Shown here: piece by piece, positions 10,438 to 19,423 of the stretch
Numbering within the stretch: the first letter of the stretch is position 1
Layout of the letters: each line of letters begins with the position of its first letter
NCBI GenBank assembly: GCA_033064195.1
Contig: JARBJD010000360.1
Coordinates: forward strand, 1-64,000
Reading direction: 5' to 3'
Length of the DNA: 64,000 nucleotides
Source: Blattamonas nauphoetae
Lineage: Eukaryota > Preaxostyla > Oxymonadida
Notes under the pieces: generated by a model
Told to the model about the DNA's origin: nothing
Database searches by the model: none
The model's input: only the letters and a program-made list of their open reading frames with translations
Position numbers and translations under genes: made by a program

Positions 10438-11910
10438 CTACTTCAATCTGGTTCCCAAATCGTCTCCTATACTGCTGATGCAAGCGAATGAAACTTTGCC
10501 CCATAGATGCTTGTACGAGGGGATTACTTTCAGGGCGTTAATTCTGGATGTTCTTTGTTCTTGAACCATTCTGTTCAGTTCGGTTTTTTGGTTTGCATCA
10601 AAAGATAAAAGCGATTTGATTGTCTGTGTTAGTCTGACATTTCGAGATCGTAGAGCCCGTTTTAGAGAGGCATCCATTCCTTCGACTGGTGATGTTGTGA
10701 CGATACCTAAATGAGGATATTTGTTAATAAAACACGGGAAAAAATGTTCTGCGAGCGGAAACCATTGGCGGTTGAGGTAGTTGACCAGGTCGGCCCAATG
10801 TTCACCATTTTGTAGGAGAGTAGTGACAAAGTGTTGTTTTGAAGTTTCAAAATTTTCGATAGATTTATTTGAAAGTAGATGATTCCATTCTTCGTCGAAA
10901 AAAAGTAATAGATGATCAGCATCTTCCCTATCATGAAGGTGTGTTCGCACTCTGACTTCAATATTGCGTTGAATGTGCCACGCACAGAGAATGTGCTTTA
11001 CATGAGGAAGAGTGTTTCGGATTGCGGAGATTTCAGCTGGAGATGAATCTGAGACGAGTACTTGAGTTTTTGCGAGGTCATTAGTCCTTGTGAGAAGCTG
11101 GCGGAGGATCCACTGATAGTCATCGATTGTTTCATTCATCATAAAGACATAGCAGAGAGAATAAAATTTCCCGGTCGAGTGTCTGCCTACGATCTGAACC
11201 AAGTGATAGCCAACTCTGTTTGTGGAATACGTCGCATCCATTAATAATATTGTGGGAAATTGTCTGTAGAGTTGAATCGAAGACTCTGAAAAGATGATAA
11301 AAGCAGAAACAGTTCCATCCGGATCCATTCGATAATCGATCGTATATCCTTTCCGTGTCACGAAATCATGAATATTCTCAAATGTGTCCTCGCCGTCTTG
11401 TGCGAGACGATGTGCCGATCGAAGGTGATAAATGTCCCTTAATTTGGCCTCAGAGTGATGATCTTGCTTGAGTGTCTGGAATACTTTGCCGGAAGCCACA
11501 CTAATTTCGAAAAGTCGAATTGCCTCGTCTTCATCATGACTTGTCATTCTAGACTTGGGTTCTTGTTTCAAATCGATTTTTGGGTGATTGTGTTCGATAT
11601 AGTTCCATCGGAGTGTCCATTGTTCTGTTTTGTTGGAGTACGAACAGTTTAGAGCACACTTGCACTCAAGATCCCGTGTTGATGTAATCTCTCTTTCTCC
11701 AGTTGTTGTTGAGGTTGGTGTTTGGTGACAAATACATGCATATTTTGCATCTTTCATCTGGTGATACGACTTCCTTACGAATCCCATTCCGTTTTGGTAT
11801 GACCGTTCGGTATTGAATGAATCAAGCGCCTGAAAGCTGGGAAAATATTGCTCCTTCGAAAAGTCTTGCATCGAAACGACTTCATCAGCAGGTGACGGTG
11901 GAGAAAACAT
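10438..11910 (-). CDS. MULE (Mutator-like) transposase
   Basis: A 490-residue transposase of the Mutator-like superfamily. The N-terminal part (about residues 50-110) has spaced Cys/His residues (YACICHQ, ECKCALNCSY, IEHNHPKI) resembling FAR1/FLYWCH-type DNA-binding zinc fingers. The central MULE catalytic domain shows LLMDATYSTNR (first Asp, about residue 223), VLVSDSSPAEI (second Asp, about 287), the CxxH signature CAWHIQRN (about 308), and SPVEGMDASLKRA (Glu, about 410). The length is ordinary for the family and the frame is unbroken. Start at the ATG at 11910. It has not been tied to terminal inverted repeats, so whether it is still mobile cannot be judged. A domesticated FAR1-like regulator is a less likely alternative. 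Confidence 0.85.
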   Translation of the reverse strand: MFSPPSPADEVVSMQDFSKEQYFPSFQALDSFNTERSYQNGMGFVRKSYHQMKDAKYACICHQTPTSTTTGEREITSTRDLECKCALNCSYSNKTEQWTLRWNYIEHNHPKIDLKQEPKSRMTSHDEDEAIRLFEISVASGKVFQTLKQDHHSEAKLRDIYHLRSAHRLAQDGEDTFENIHDFVTRKGYTIDYRMDPDGTVSAFIIFSESSIQLYRQFPTILLMDATYSTNRVGYHLVQIVGRHSTGKFYSLCYVFMMNETIDDYQWILRQLLTRTNDLAKTQVLVSDSSPAEISAIRNTLPHVKHILCAWHIQRNIEVRVRTHLHDREDADHLLLFFDEEWNHLLSNKSIENFETSKQHFVTTLLQNGEHWADLVNYLNRQWFPLAEHFFPCFINKYPHLGIVTTSPVEGMDASLKRALRSRNVRLTQTIKSLLSFDANQKTELNRMVQEQRTSRINALKVIPSYKHLWGKVSFACISSIGDDLGTRLK

Positions 11911-12054
11911 TTCAAACGACCGTTAGAAGTATTATGGTTCGATCTTCGAAGACTGTCAAAATGATGACAGAAACCTCTTTAAATGTCTAAAAATGGAAAA
12001 GAGAAAGAAATTCGCGGGATATAACCAAAAATGATCATAAATGAAAAAAAGGAT

Positions 12055-12128
12055 GCCAATGGCGGAACCCGAACCCGGGTCCGAGTGTTAAAAGTCTAAC
12101 GTTCTAACCTCCTGATCTAATCACGATC
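12055..12128 (-). pseudogene. tRNA-like relic (Lys-TTT-like)
   Basis: Read on the - strand, this stretch has an A-box-like TTAGATCAGGAGG, a loop CTTTTAA that would give a TTT anticodon, and a B-box-like GGGTTCGGGTTCC. The anticodon stem and acceptor stem do not pair properly, so it is not a good tRNA gene. A decayed tRNA gene or a tRNA-derived SINE head are both possible. Confidence 0.35.
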
Positions 12129-12159
12129 AAAATATCAACTCGCTTCAATCTCCTTGTCC

Positions 12160-12275
12160 TCGAGATTCTTCCCCTCTGGCCGGTTTTTTTCCCCTCCCAC
12201 TGAGTTTTTCCCCTCTGAGCGAGTTTTTCCCCTCCCATCGAGATTTTCCCCTCTCACCGACTTTTTCCCCTCACA
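12160..12275. repeat. Short CCCCTC minisatellite
   Basis: Five or so degenerate units of about 23-24 bp, each containing TTTTTCCCCTC followed by a variable segment that usually ends in GAG or GAC. It directly abuts the end of the capsid-like gene of Polinton copy B, so it marks the left edge of what can be recognised of that element. Confidence 0.6.
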
Positions 12276-13581
12276 ATTGAGGTACCCCAATGAAATCACC
12301 ATTCACCATCATCATTTGATAGAACTCTGGTGATATAGTTGACATTGGGAAATTGGGAAAGTTGGATCCAAGCATTTCGAATTGACCAACGTATTGAGGA
12401 TTTCTGAATACTGTGCATTCATTTGGTCGTTCAGGGAATAAGCACATCAGATTCATGAGATTGTTGAGTTTGATACTTATGTTTGATCTGACTCCCATTG
12501 CATTCGCTTTTGATTGAAATGACTGTGTGTCAATTCTTTCTGCTTTCAGAACATATAAAGTCTTTGTGTAAGTGTTTATCAGAGATTGTTTAGTTGCATC
12601 AGTTATCTGATATCCATAGCAAACTGATGTGACTTTATCAACTGATGAAGCAAGAACAGTGGAAGTGTCCGGCGATGTAGCGATATATTTGACAAGGCCC
12701 GATTGTGCCGGTTGAAAATATTGAATTCGTTGAACTGGATTCCCGATTTGTGTAAACTCTTGAGTCAATGTCGAGAAGTCTCCATCGTACATTAATTCTG
12801 TTTGGGATTGAGTTGACAGAGTTGATATCGAAATACTTGGATTTTGATCGATACTGTTTTCAAGTGTTTTCCTAACGATGGTAGAAACTCTGATAGGACA
12901 ATATACTAGTGAATCTGTTGTCAAATGAAACCTCAATCGGAGATTACCAAAGATGGAATTTGGATACTGATCGAAAGTACTTAATGGCAGGAGATTCACA
13001 AATGGAATGACCAGTGGTATCGTGAATGTGATGTTTGAAGAAGCAGCATTGACTGGACAATGATAGTATCCACATACGCTTGGATCCATTCTCTGGACAT
13101 TTTCCCACAGACTGTAACAATGCTTCATGTTATTTTTCTCTTCATGTGACTTGAAAGTGTGATAAAGAAATGATTCGTGGATGTGATTATTCTGAAGTGT
13201 ATTGTCAATGATGCTTCCTTGACTGTCGACGAGTCTCATGTCTCGAATTGCATCTGATGATGATTTAAATCCGAAGAACATTCCATACATTCCAACATAT
13301 TGCCCAGATGCACTCGTTGGTTTCGAATAAGGAACGGTAACTGTGAGATCGATACGCAAGTGACTCTTCGAAAACTCAGTCACATCATGTCCGTCATAGC
13401 ACAATGGAACTTCAATTTCATCTGTGATTCTGCATGGCATTGGAGGATTTGTTGGATGTACTTCTTGGATGGAATAAACGTGTGGCTCGGAATCCCACTG
13501 TTTTGGCATATTCGATTGGACTTCGATTTGCTCAATTAACGTCGAGGTTGGTTTGGATTGATTTGCTCTGATACTTCTCAT
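12271..13581 (-). pseudogene. Polinton capsid-like protein, paralogue 1
   Basis: A 436-residue ORF related to the capsid-like region at 13628-15819. Shared landmarks are an aromatic MFFGFKSS segment, a PLSTFDQYPNSIFGNLRLRFH block matching the LFGDLKLSVYIPED block of the neighbour, then LVYCPI. A strand-rich FGDL-type block followed by a V.C.. motif is what I know from double-jelly-roll major capsid proteins of protist Mavericks. It starts at an ATG behind an A/T-rich box. It is a remnant at the recognisable left edge of copy B. A second, minor capsid role is possible since it differs strongly from its neighbour. Confidence 0.6.
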
Positions 13582-13627
13582 TTATAGAAAAATAAAAAAT
13601 AGAATATCATTATTTTCTTTTACTGTT

Positions 13628-15819
13628 TTATGATTTCGGTATTCCAAGTTCCTTGTGCAATGCTTTCAATGTATGATTCGGATAATATTCAACTTTAGGT
13701 TCGTCATTAACGAATCGTAAGACCCACCATGTTGTTGCAGTGGTTGCTAGAATCGGTGCTGGAGGATGTGTAAATGTTGTCATATCACCATCCTTTTGAC
13801 TTGGATCGAGAACATTGTAGTATGTATCAATCAGACCTTGGTAAATCGGACTTGATCTCAATGTGACTGGAATATTTTGACCTCTGGAACTGATGGAATC
13901 ATTACAGTTTGTTGGACATCCGCTACGTTGAGTTGAGAAGCACAATAGGAAGTCAGTATTGTCATGAATCGGACGAACTCTTGCCATTGTTTCATTTGGA
14001 TATGTTCTACCACCTTCGAGATGTTCTTCAACAAGGGAATCTGTCAATGATCGCTCCAAATCATCTGGAACACTCAGGTATGAATCAAGGTTGAGAGTTG
14101 ATAATGCGAACTGATAGAAGCGAGCTCCAATTGTTGATGTCCAGTTTTCTGGATAGTATTTATTGTGGAGATGCACACGAAGATCTTTCTGCATTGGATT
14201 GTGGAAACAGGTGACTTCATTGTCGTAGTGACAGAAGAGGAGCATAATGTCCTTAGCATTCACAAGTACCATCTGCTGAGTGCAATCAATTCCTGTTGCC
14301 GTTGGTGTCTTCTGAAATGGATAGAATGAAATCTTCTCTGCTGGAATTGTTCCTGGACGATCCTGATCAGAACGTTCCACTTTGCGGGCAATATTCAAAA
14401 ATTGTTGTCAAAAATTGAGAAAATGGTGATAAAATTGAGGTGAAGCTGTCATTGGGGGCGCACCTTAAGGACCCCATAGTTGTCGAGAACAAGAGATTTG
14501 TTTAAAACCCATAAAAAAGCAAAATCAGCTTTTATTCCTCAAATCTTGTTAACAAACTAAAAAAATAGGAATTCAGCCTCATATAGCTGTTTCTGATCGA
14601 TGTCGACACCGTAACTCCAATAAAATTCGGATTACTCACAACTGAAAACTATTGTGCAAAAAACTGTGGGCCATTTTGGAATGGTCTGATCCTGATACAT
14701 CTTCTTCAGACTCTCTTTCGCTATTTCTTTCATTTTGTATCCAGCACTCATGCAATACACATCATCAATCTGATAATCTATAATGTTCAATGAAATGTAC
14801 TGATCCACGAATTCTGGTTCTTTTGTAACTGTTCCTGCTGAACTATAGTAGATGTCTTGAGTCACTGCTGAGATCCGAAATGATTGACCGATCTGAACGA
14901 AATTCTTGGTGCAGTTCGCAAGAAGAGAGTGGAAAAACCATGGACGATGCTGTTGACAATCAGCGATTGCATGATGAATTGGTGGTTTTGTTGAGCCAAT
15001 GAATGTCGACAATGTATTCTTCAAAGTGAGTTCAGGATTAACTGGACAACAAACAAATGCATCCTCAGGAATGTACACACTCAATTTCAAATCACCAAAG
15101 AGACATTTTGGATAATCAGTCATTCCAGAGAAAATGAGAAGATCTTCAAGGTTTATTGACACACGAATCGGTTCCTTAATTGTGTCAGTGAAATGGCCAG
15201 CTTGTGACACTGTGGTGAAGTCTGACAATGGAATATAGACACCAGCAACAGATTCGTCATGATTCCAAGCATTCTGCCATGGCGTATGTGCGTGCTTACG
15301 ATTCTCCAATTGACTCTTTGGTTTGATCATATTGTAAATGTGAGGCTCCATTGAAACGTCATTGTTTGCAGTGCTAATGATTCTTTGATTATTGTGAAGA
15401 ACAGTAAATCTACTAAAGATGGATGCCGAATGCTTCAGTCCAACGAACATAAATATTCTCTCATGAGAGTATGATCCAACTTTGTCTGGGGTAATGTCCC
15501 AATTGTTGACTTTCAAAGTCGTTGTTATTGTGAATGTAATGAATGAATCATCGATTTGACATATATCCTGATTACCAGTCAGTGGGATGATTATTTCCTG
15601 TCCTTTGTAGAAGCGTGAATTCTCGGATGGTTTTAATTCTTGAATAGAAGTACTGTGTGCTCCATCATTCAAGAGGAAATTAACATGATGTTCGGACATT
15701 AGTTGTTGTTGTATTTGACCAATATCATCTCGGGTGTACTTGATTGATCCAGTTGTGTTTCCAGTCAATGTTGAGGCTCCATATCTTTTGTTTGTCAGAT
15801 GTGTAATGTGTGAGTTCAT
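13628..15819 (-). pseudogene. Polinton major-capsid-like gene region, broken
   Basis: Region encoding a double-jelly-roll-like capsid protein, the shell subunit of the Polinton virion. Recognisable blocks: IIIPLTGNQDICQIDDSFI, YPKCLFGDLKLSVYIPED followed by FVCCPVNP, and toward the 3' side a part with LRVHLHNKYYPENW that is related to the corresponding part of paralogue 1. Length and strand-rich composition fit the family. The region is broken, with one or two breaks. Start at the ATG at 15819, preceded by the element's A/T-rich box. Capsid assignment rests on motif memory and on gene context with a packaging ATPase, not on a structural match. Confidence 0.65.
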
Positions 15820-15856
15820 ATTATCAAAAATAAAAAATCATAATTGTTACTTTCAT

Positions 15857-16157
15857 TTACTTTTTCTTTTTTGGTTTCCTCACTTTAGGTTTCAGCTTTT
15901 CCTCCAGTCTCAGTATTTCACCTCTGAGCTGATTCGCTCGTGAATTGTTTTCTTCATTGATTGCTTGTTCATATTGTGCCATCTTTTCTGCATGGATTTG
16001 CTGATCCGATTTCACATCTGGAATCATCTCCACTCCTGTCTGTGCAATCTTAGAAATCACTGGTCCAACGAAGGGAATGAGATTCTAAAATGGTGCTCCA
16101 ATTCTGAGAATATTTTTTCCGACTGCTGCTAATTTTGATAACCAACCTGGTGCCATT
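15857..16157 (-). pseudogene. Polinton small MAPG-type protein, broken
   Basis: The start region reads MAPGWLSKLA, closely similar to MAPGSFNKLK of the next gene, and the downstream part is a basic, Lys-rich tail (KPKVRKPKKKK) after a charged helix. Broken copy. Small MAPG-like proteins with a basic tail beside the capsid genes would fit a minor virion or DNA-condensing protein; that is inference from context. Confidence 0.45.
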
Positions 16158-16190
16158 TCTGTAAAAATAAAAAACTGGATTTACATTTAT

Positions 16191-16502
16191 TTATAAACCT
16201 TTGAATTGAATTTTCGAATTTGACGATTGAGGCATGTCATCATTGGAATAGCGAGCATTTCGTGGTGGTTCATACTCGATCATTTGTGGCTTTTGGGACT
16301 GATTCATTGCCTTATTTTGTTGGCATACATCCATCATTCCACCTAATCCACTGAGGATTCCTCCTGCTGTTTGTCCAAACTTGTTGTTCGTCTGTGAGAG
16401 CAAACCACCACCGACTTGAAGCAACGTTGGAGCTAATGGTTTGATGAATTGAAAGAACTGTTTGCCAATATTTTTGAGTTTGTTGAAACTTCCTGGTGCC
16501 AT
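16191..16502 (-). CDS. Polinton small MAPG-type protein
   Basis: A 103-residue protein: MAPGSFNKLKNIGKQFFQF amphipathic start, a Gly-rich hydrophobic centre (VGGGLLSQTN, AGGILSGLGGMM) and a polar tail. The N-terminal helix plus glycine-rich stretch resembles minor capsid or membrane-active virion proteins of adenovirus-like elements, but I cannot assign a family. It is preceded by TTTTATTTTTACAT-like A/T box (on -). Paralogue of the neighbouring 15857-16157 copy. It looks whole. Confidence 0.55.
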   Translation of the reverse strand: MAPGSFNKLKNIGKQFFQFIKPLAPTLLQVGGGLLSQTNNKFGQTAGGILSGLGGMMDVCQQNKAMNQSQKPQMIEYEPPRNARYSNDDMPQSSNSKIQFKGL

Positions 16503-16537
16503 TTATGTAAAAATAAAAAATACTATTCATTATTATT

Positions 16538-17125
16538 TTATCTCGGGATTGCTTTCGTGAGTGAAATTCCATCATTGAGAATGGTGTTGTATGCTTCATT
16601 GTAGGCAATACTCATGTCTTTTCCACCAACAAGGATCTTGAATATTATTCTAAAGATTGGGAGTTTATTCAGACATAGGCACTTGTCAGACAGGTCATCC
16701 AGTTCAATCACAACATCATTGATTCCTGTGAGTGTCGCAATCAGTGCACATAAATCACTTTGGTTCGTGATCAGTTTCTTCGATGGTTCAATGAGGTTAT
16801 TCAGTAGTTTCTTTTCACATGCAAAAACATTCTTGTACACTAACAATAGTTGATCTTTGAATGCTGAAATGTTGGATGTGTATTCTCGTAGTGGGATTGA
16901 ACGACTTTGGATTGGAGCTGATGGATATATCTCCAATGGTGGTGGATCATACGGACCTGGAACATTGTCTAGTTCAACATTTACACCTTGATCATTTCGG
17001 TCTTCCAACTTTTGTCTTCCAGAAGTTGCTCCTTTATTGTCGATGATGACGTTGTTGGTGATTGACGTTGGAACTGAAGAAGAGCTTGTGTGTTTTGTAA
17101 ATTGACAACTTAGAATTGGCTGCAT
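16538..17125 (-). CDS. Polinton protein of unknown function (about 195 aa)
   Basis: ORF with the first ATG at 17125; one codon upstream is GTG. The N-terminal third is Pro/Ser/Asn-rich (GPYDPPPLEIYPSAPIQ) and probably flexible. The C-terminal part is helical and hydrophobic (KNVFACEKKLLNNLIEPSKK; SDLCALIATLTGINDVVIEL). No known motif. It sits in the run of - strand genes between the capsid-like genes and the ATPase, each separated by a short A/T-rich box, so a virion-assembly role is plausible but unproven. It looks whole. Confidence 0.5.
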   Translation of the reverse strand: MQPILSCQFTKHTSSSSVPTSITNNVIIDNKGATSGRQKLEDRNDQGVNVELDNVPGPYDPPPLEIYPSAPIQSRSIPLREYTSNISAFKDQLLLVYKNVFACEKKLLNNLIEPSKKLITNQSDLCALIATLTGINDVVIELDDLSDKCLCLNKLPIFRIIFKILVGGKDMSIAYNEAYNTILNDGISLTKAIPR

Positions 17126-17162
17126 CACTTTCTATAAAAATAAAAAATGTATATTCATGTTT

Positions 17163-18116
17163 TTAATCACTCATATCTTTCTCCAAGTGTGCGAATCGAG
17201 CATATTCGGGCATACACATTGTTTGATATTGTCCTGCATCTCTTGTTCGATATGCTTCAGTTGTCAATTGATTCAGAACTGTTGTTATATCAGCAGTGTA
17301 TTGACCAAGGAATTCACCCAAATATGTTGGATTTTTAGTCGTTATTTCAAGAAATTGAGGATTCACCAGTTCTTTGAAATCTTTTCTGTTCTTGACTCTC
17401 TGACATTCTTCATTTGTGCTTACAAAGTTTTGAACATTGTCTTCAAGCCATTTATCCCACATCTTTGATGCTATTTTAGACTGAATTGAATTGAAACCCA
17501 TATTGTCCAAGATTCCCTTGCTTATATCTACTGGATGATCTTTACTGGCACGATACACTTTCAAAATATTTGTCATATAGTCACCAACAGCTTTCTTCAT
17601 TATTGCATAAGGTTGTTGTGATCGTTGTTTTTGCATGTCTCCATAACTCACTTCATGATAGTTTCCTGGCAAATCGTATGTTCCAGTCTTGAGGAAGTTG
17701 TTGTGTGCAGCTTTGATTCTTCTTCCATGATCTTGACGAAATGCTGAATATGGTGTTTGTCTACGCATATCTGGTGTAGGATTCATTGAATAGTAGGTCT
17801 CGACAACAGGTCGACTGTTGTATGGTGCTAGCATGAACCCATTCGCTGCAATCAGATCACCAGTTTCTTTGTCATAAATCATTACATCAGGAACTTTTCC
17901 ATGTTTTTCCATCTGAACAGTCCAATTTTGTCCAGTCCTATCAATGTACTCTAAAGCTGAAGGAACACTACTGAGAGCAGAATTGAATTTAGTTCTTATG
18001 TCATCATCAGCATAAATTCGTTTCATTGCTGCTTGAGTATCTTGTGAATAGCTCAATTTCGGTTTCTTTGGTTGTGCTTTTCTTTGTGGTTGAACGTACA
18101 CTATCTTTTGTGACAT
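17163..18116 (-). CDS. Polinton protein of unknown function (317 aa)
   Basis: A 317-residue protein starting at the ATG at 18116, divergent from the ATPase gene across a 61-bp A/T-rich gap. A basic N-terminus (QPQRKAQPKKPKLSYSQ) precedes a mixed body with WTVQMEKHGKVPDVMIYDKE and a helical C-terminal half. I recognise no catalytic triad. By elimination it could be a scaffold, penton or maturation factor. Its divergent pairing with the packaging ATPase suggests co-expression. It looks whole. Confidence 0.5.
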   Translation of the reverse strand: MSQKIVYVQPQRKAQPKKPKLSYSQDTQAAMKRIYADDDIRTKFNSALSSVPSALEYIDRTGQNWTVQMEKHGKVPDVMIYDKETGDLIAANGFMLAPYNSRPVVETYYSMNPTPDMRRQTPYSAFRQDHGRRIKAAHNNFLKTGTYDLPGNYHEVSYGDMQKQRSQQPYAIMKKAVGDYMTNILKVYRASKDHPVDISKGILDNMGFNSIQSKIASKMWDKWLEDNVQNFVSTNEECQRVKNRKDFKELVNPQFLEITTKNPTYLGEFLGQYTADITTVLNQLTTEAYRTRDAGQYQTMCMPEYARFAHLEKDMSD

Positions 18117-18177
18117 TGTGTGTTTTCATACAAAATAAAAAATCCAAAACTATATTTTAATTAGTGATAAATCATAA
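18117..18177. promoter_or_regulatory. Divergent intergenic region, ATPase / 317-aa protein
   Basis: A 61-bp gap between two head-to-head Polinton genes. It contains ACAAAATAAAAAATCC, the same type of A/T-rich box that lies upstream of the other genes. Its central location suggests it may serve both genes. Functional role inferred from position only. Confidence 0.4.
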
Positions 18178-19023
18178 ATGCAAAGATCAAGAATGTCATT
18201 AACAGCGTATGTGAATGCAACAATAAGTGAAGCATCAAATCGGAATGTTTCTCATGAAGTGCAATCACAAATCCATCCAGACCTAAATTTCAATCGCAAT
18301 AGTGTCAATGTCCTCGTTGGAAACAGAGGAAGTGGAAAGACCTTTAATGCTCTTCGAGAAATTGCCAAGCTCCAGAATGTTCGAGTCAGAAATGAACTGT
18401 TTCACTTGTTCGTCTTCGTCACTGATAAGAACATTGATCCAACCTTCGACAAATTCAAACCAATATTGAATGTTCCTTATGTGAAAGTGAAATACGATGA
18501 AGCACTTCCTTTTCTTTTGGAATTGTCTCAATCAAAGGCTGCTTATGAAGAAATTATTGACAACCAGTGGCATGACATAATCACTGATGAATGCAGAGAC
18601 GATCTCTTTGATGCTCTTAACATTGAGGACTTCTCAGTGAAGAATCTCCAAACGATTATTCTCCTTGATGACTGTCGTAGAATCCTCGGTGAACGTAGAA
18701 CATCCAAAAATAGAATGACAATGATGGACTTGTTACTGGAGAATCGACAACCGAAATTCACATTCTTTCTGACAATGCATGAACTCTTCAGTTTGTCAGC
18801 AGATATGAAGTCAAACATTGATTCGATGTGGATCTTTGGAGGATTCAACAAAGAACGAATCAGCAGAGTCTATCCTCAGTTGAACTCACCAATTGACATT
18901 CGACAATTCTGGAACGTGTACCAACGAAAACAGAAATGTGAAGCAATTATTCTTCGATACAATACAGATGGAGTTGCACTGAACGAAATCAATAAAGATG
19001 GACTAATTCGTGGTGTCAGATAA
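18178..19023 (+). CDS. Polinton genome-packaging ATPase
   Basis: A 281-residue P-loop ATPase of the FtsK/HerA packaging type found in Polintons and related dsDNA viruses. Walker A is GNRGSGKT (about residues 48-55), in the context NVLVGNRGSGKTFNAL. Walker B is QTIILLDDCRRIL (about residues 159-171), with two acidic residues after a hydrophobic strand. SKNRMTMMDLLLENRQPKF and FFLTMHELFSLS follow, where a polar sensor residue would be expected. The only + strand gene in the element. Its 3' end overlaps the convergent coiled-coil gene by 21 bases. Length is normal for the family and it looks whole. Confidence 0.88.
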   Translation: MQRSRMSLTAYVNATISEASNRNVSHEVQSQIHPDLNFNRNSVNVLVGNRGSGKTFNALREIAKLQNVRVRNELFHLFVFVTDKNIDPTFDKFKPILNVPYVKVKYDEALPFLLELSQSKAAYEEIIDNQWHDIITDECRDDLFDALNIEDFSVKNLQTIILLDDCRRILGERRTSKNRMTMMDLLLENRQPKFTFFLTMHELFSLSADMKSNIDSMWIFGGFNKERISRVYPQLNSPIDIRQFWNVYQRKQKCEAIILRYNTDGVALNEINKDGLIRGVR

Positions 19024-19310
19024 CTCTTGCATCAGGTTTCCAATAGTGTCTGTCAACGTTCGAATAGATTCTTCAATGTCTGATAATCTCTGATCAATCG
19101 AAAGTGAGTTGGATATGTCGATGTTGTCATTGTTTATTTTTCGAAGTGCAATCTCACCTCTTATTTTTGTTATTTTGTATCCATCAATTCTGATCAACCG
19201 ATTTAGTTTCTGAGTGGTGTATTCGTTCAGTTCTTTTCTGTTCTTTTCCAAAAACTTCTGAAAATCATAGATGTTTTCGAAACAGTTCTGTTTAGGATCA
19301 AACGGTTCTA
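19003..19310 (-). CDS. Polinton small coiled-coil protein, copy B
   Basis: Counterpart of the 201-560 gene: strong identity through KNRKELNEYTTQKLNR, ITKIRGEIALRK and LSIDQRLSDIEESIRTL. The start is uncertain. The aligned reading extends upstream of the first long run to about 19310, where an ILEPFDP-like segment is still readable. The C-terminal coiled coil is kept. The immediate upstream stretch (19311-19400) contains a short degenerate repeat (TTTATCAAAATGTTCTAAAA). It belongs to a broken element. Confidence 0.5.
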
Positions 19311-19423
19311 AAATCTTTAGATCTTTATCAAAATGTTCTCAAAACTTTGGATCTTTATCAAAATGTTCTAAAATGTTCCGATACATTTTAAACAGAATAA
19401 AAATATTTGAAACACTTTTGAAA

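Noticed and set aside
7382-12270. MULE terminal inverted repeats
   Set aside because: Compared both flanks of the transposase by eye; only short chance matches seen, so no element limits are given.
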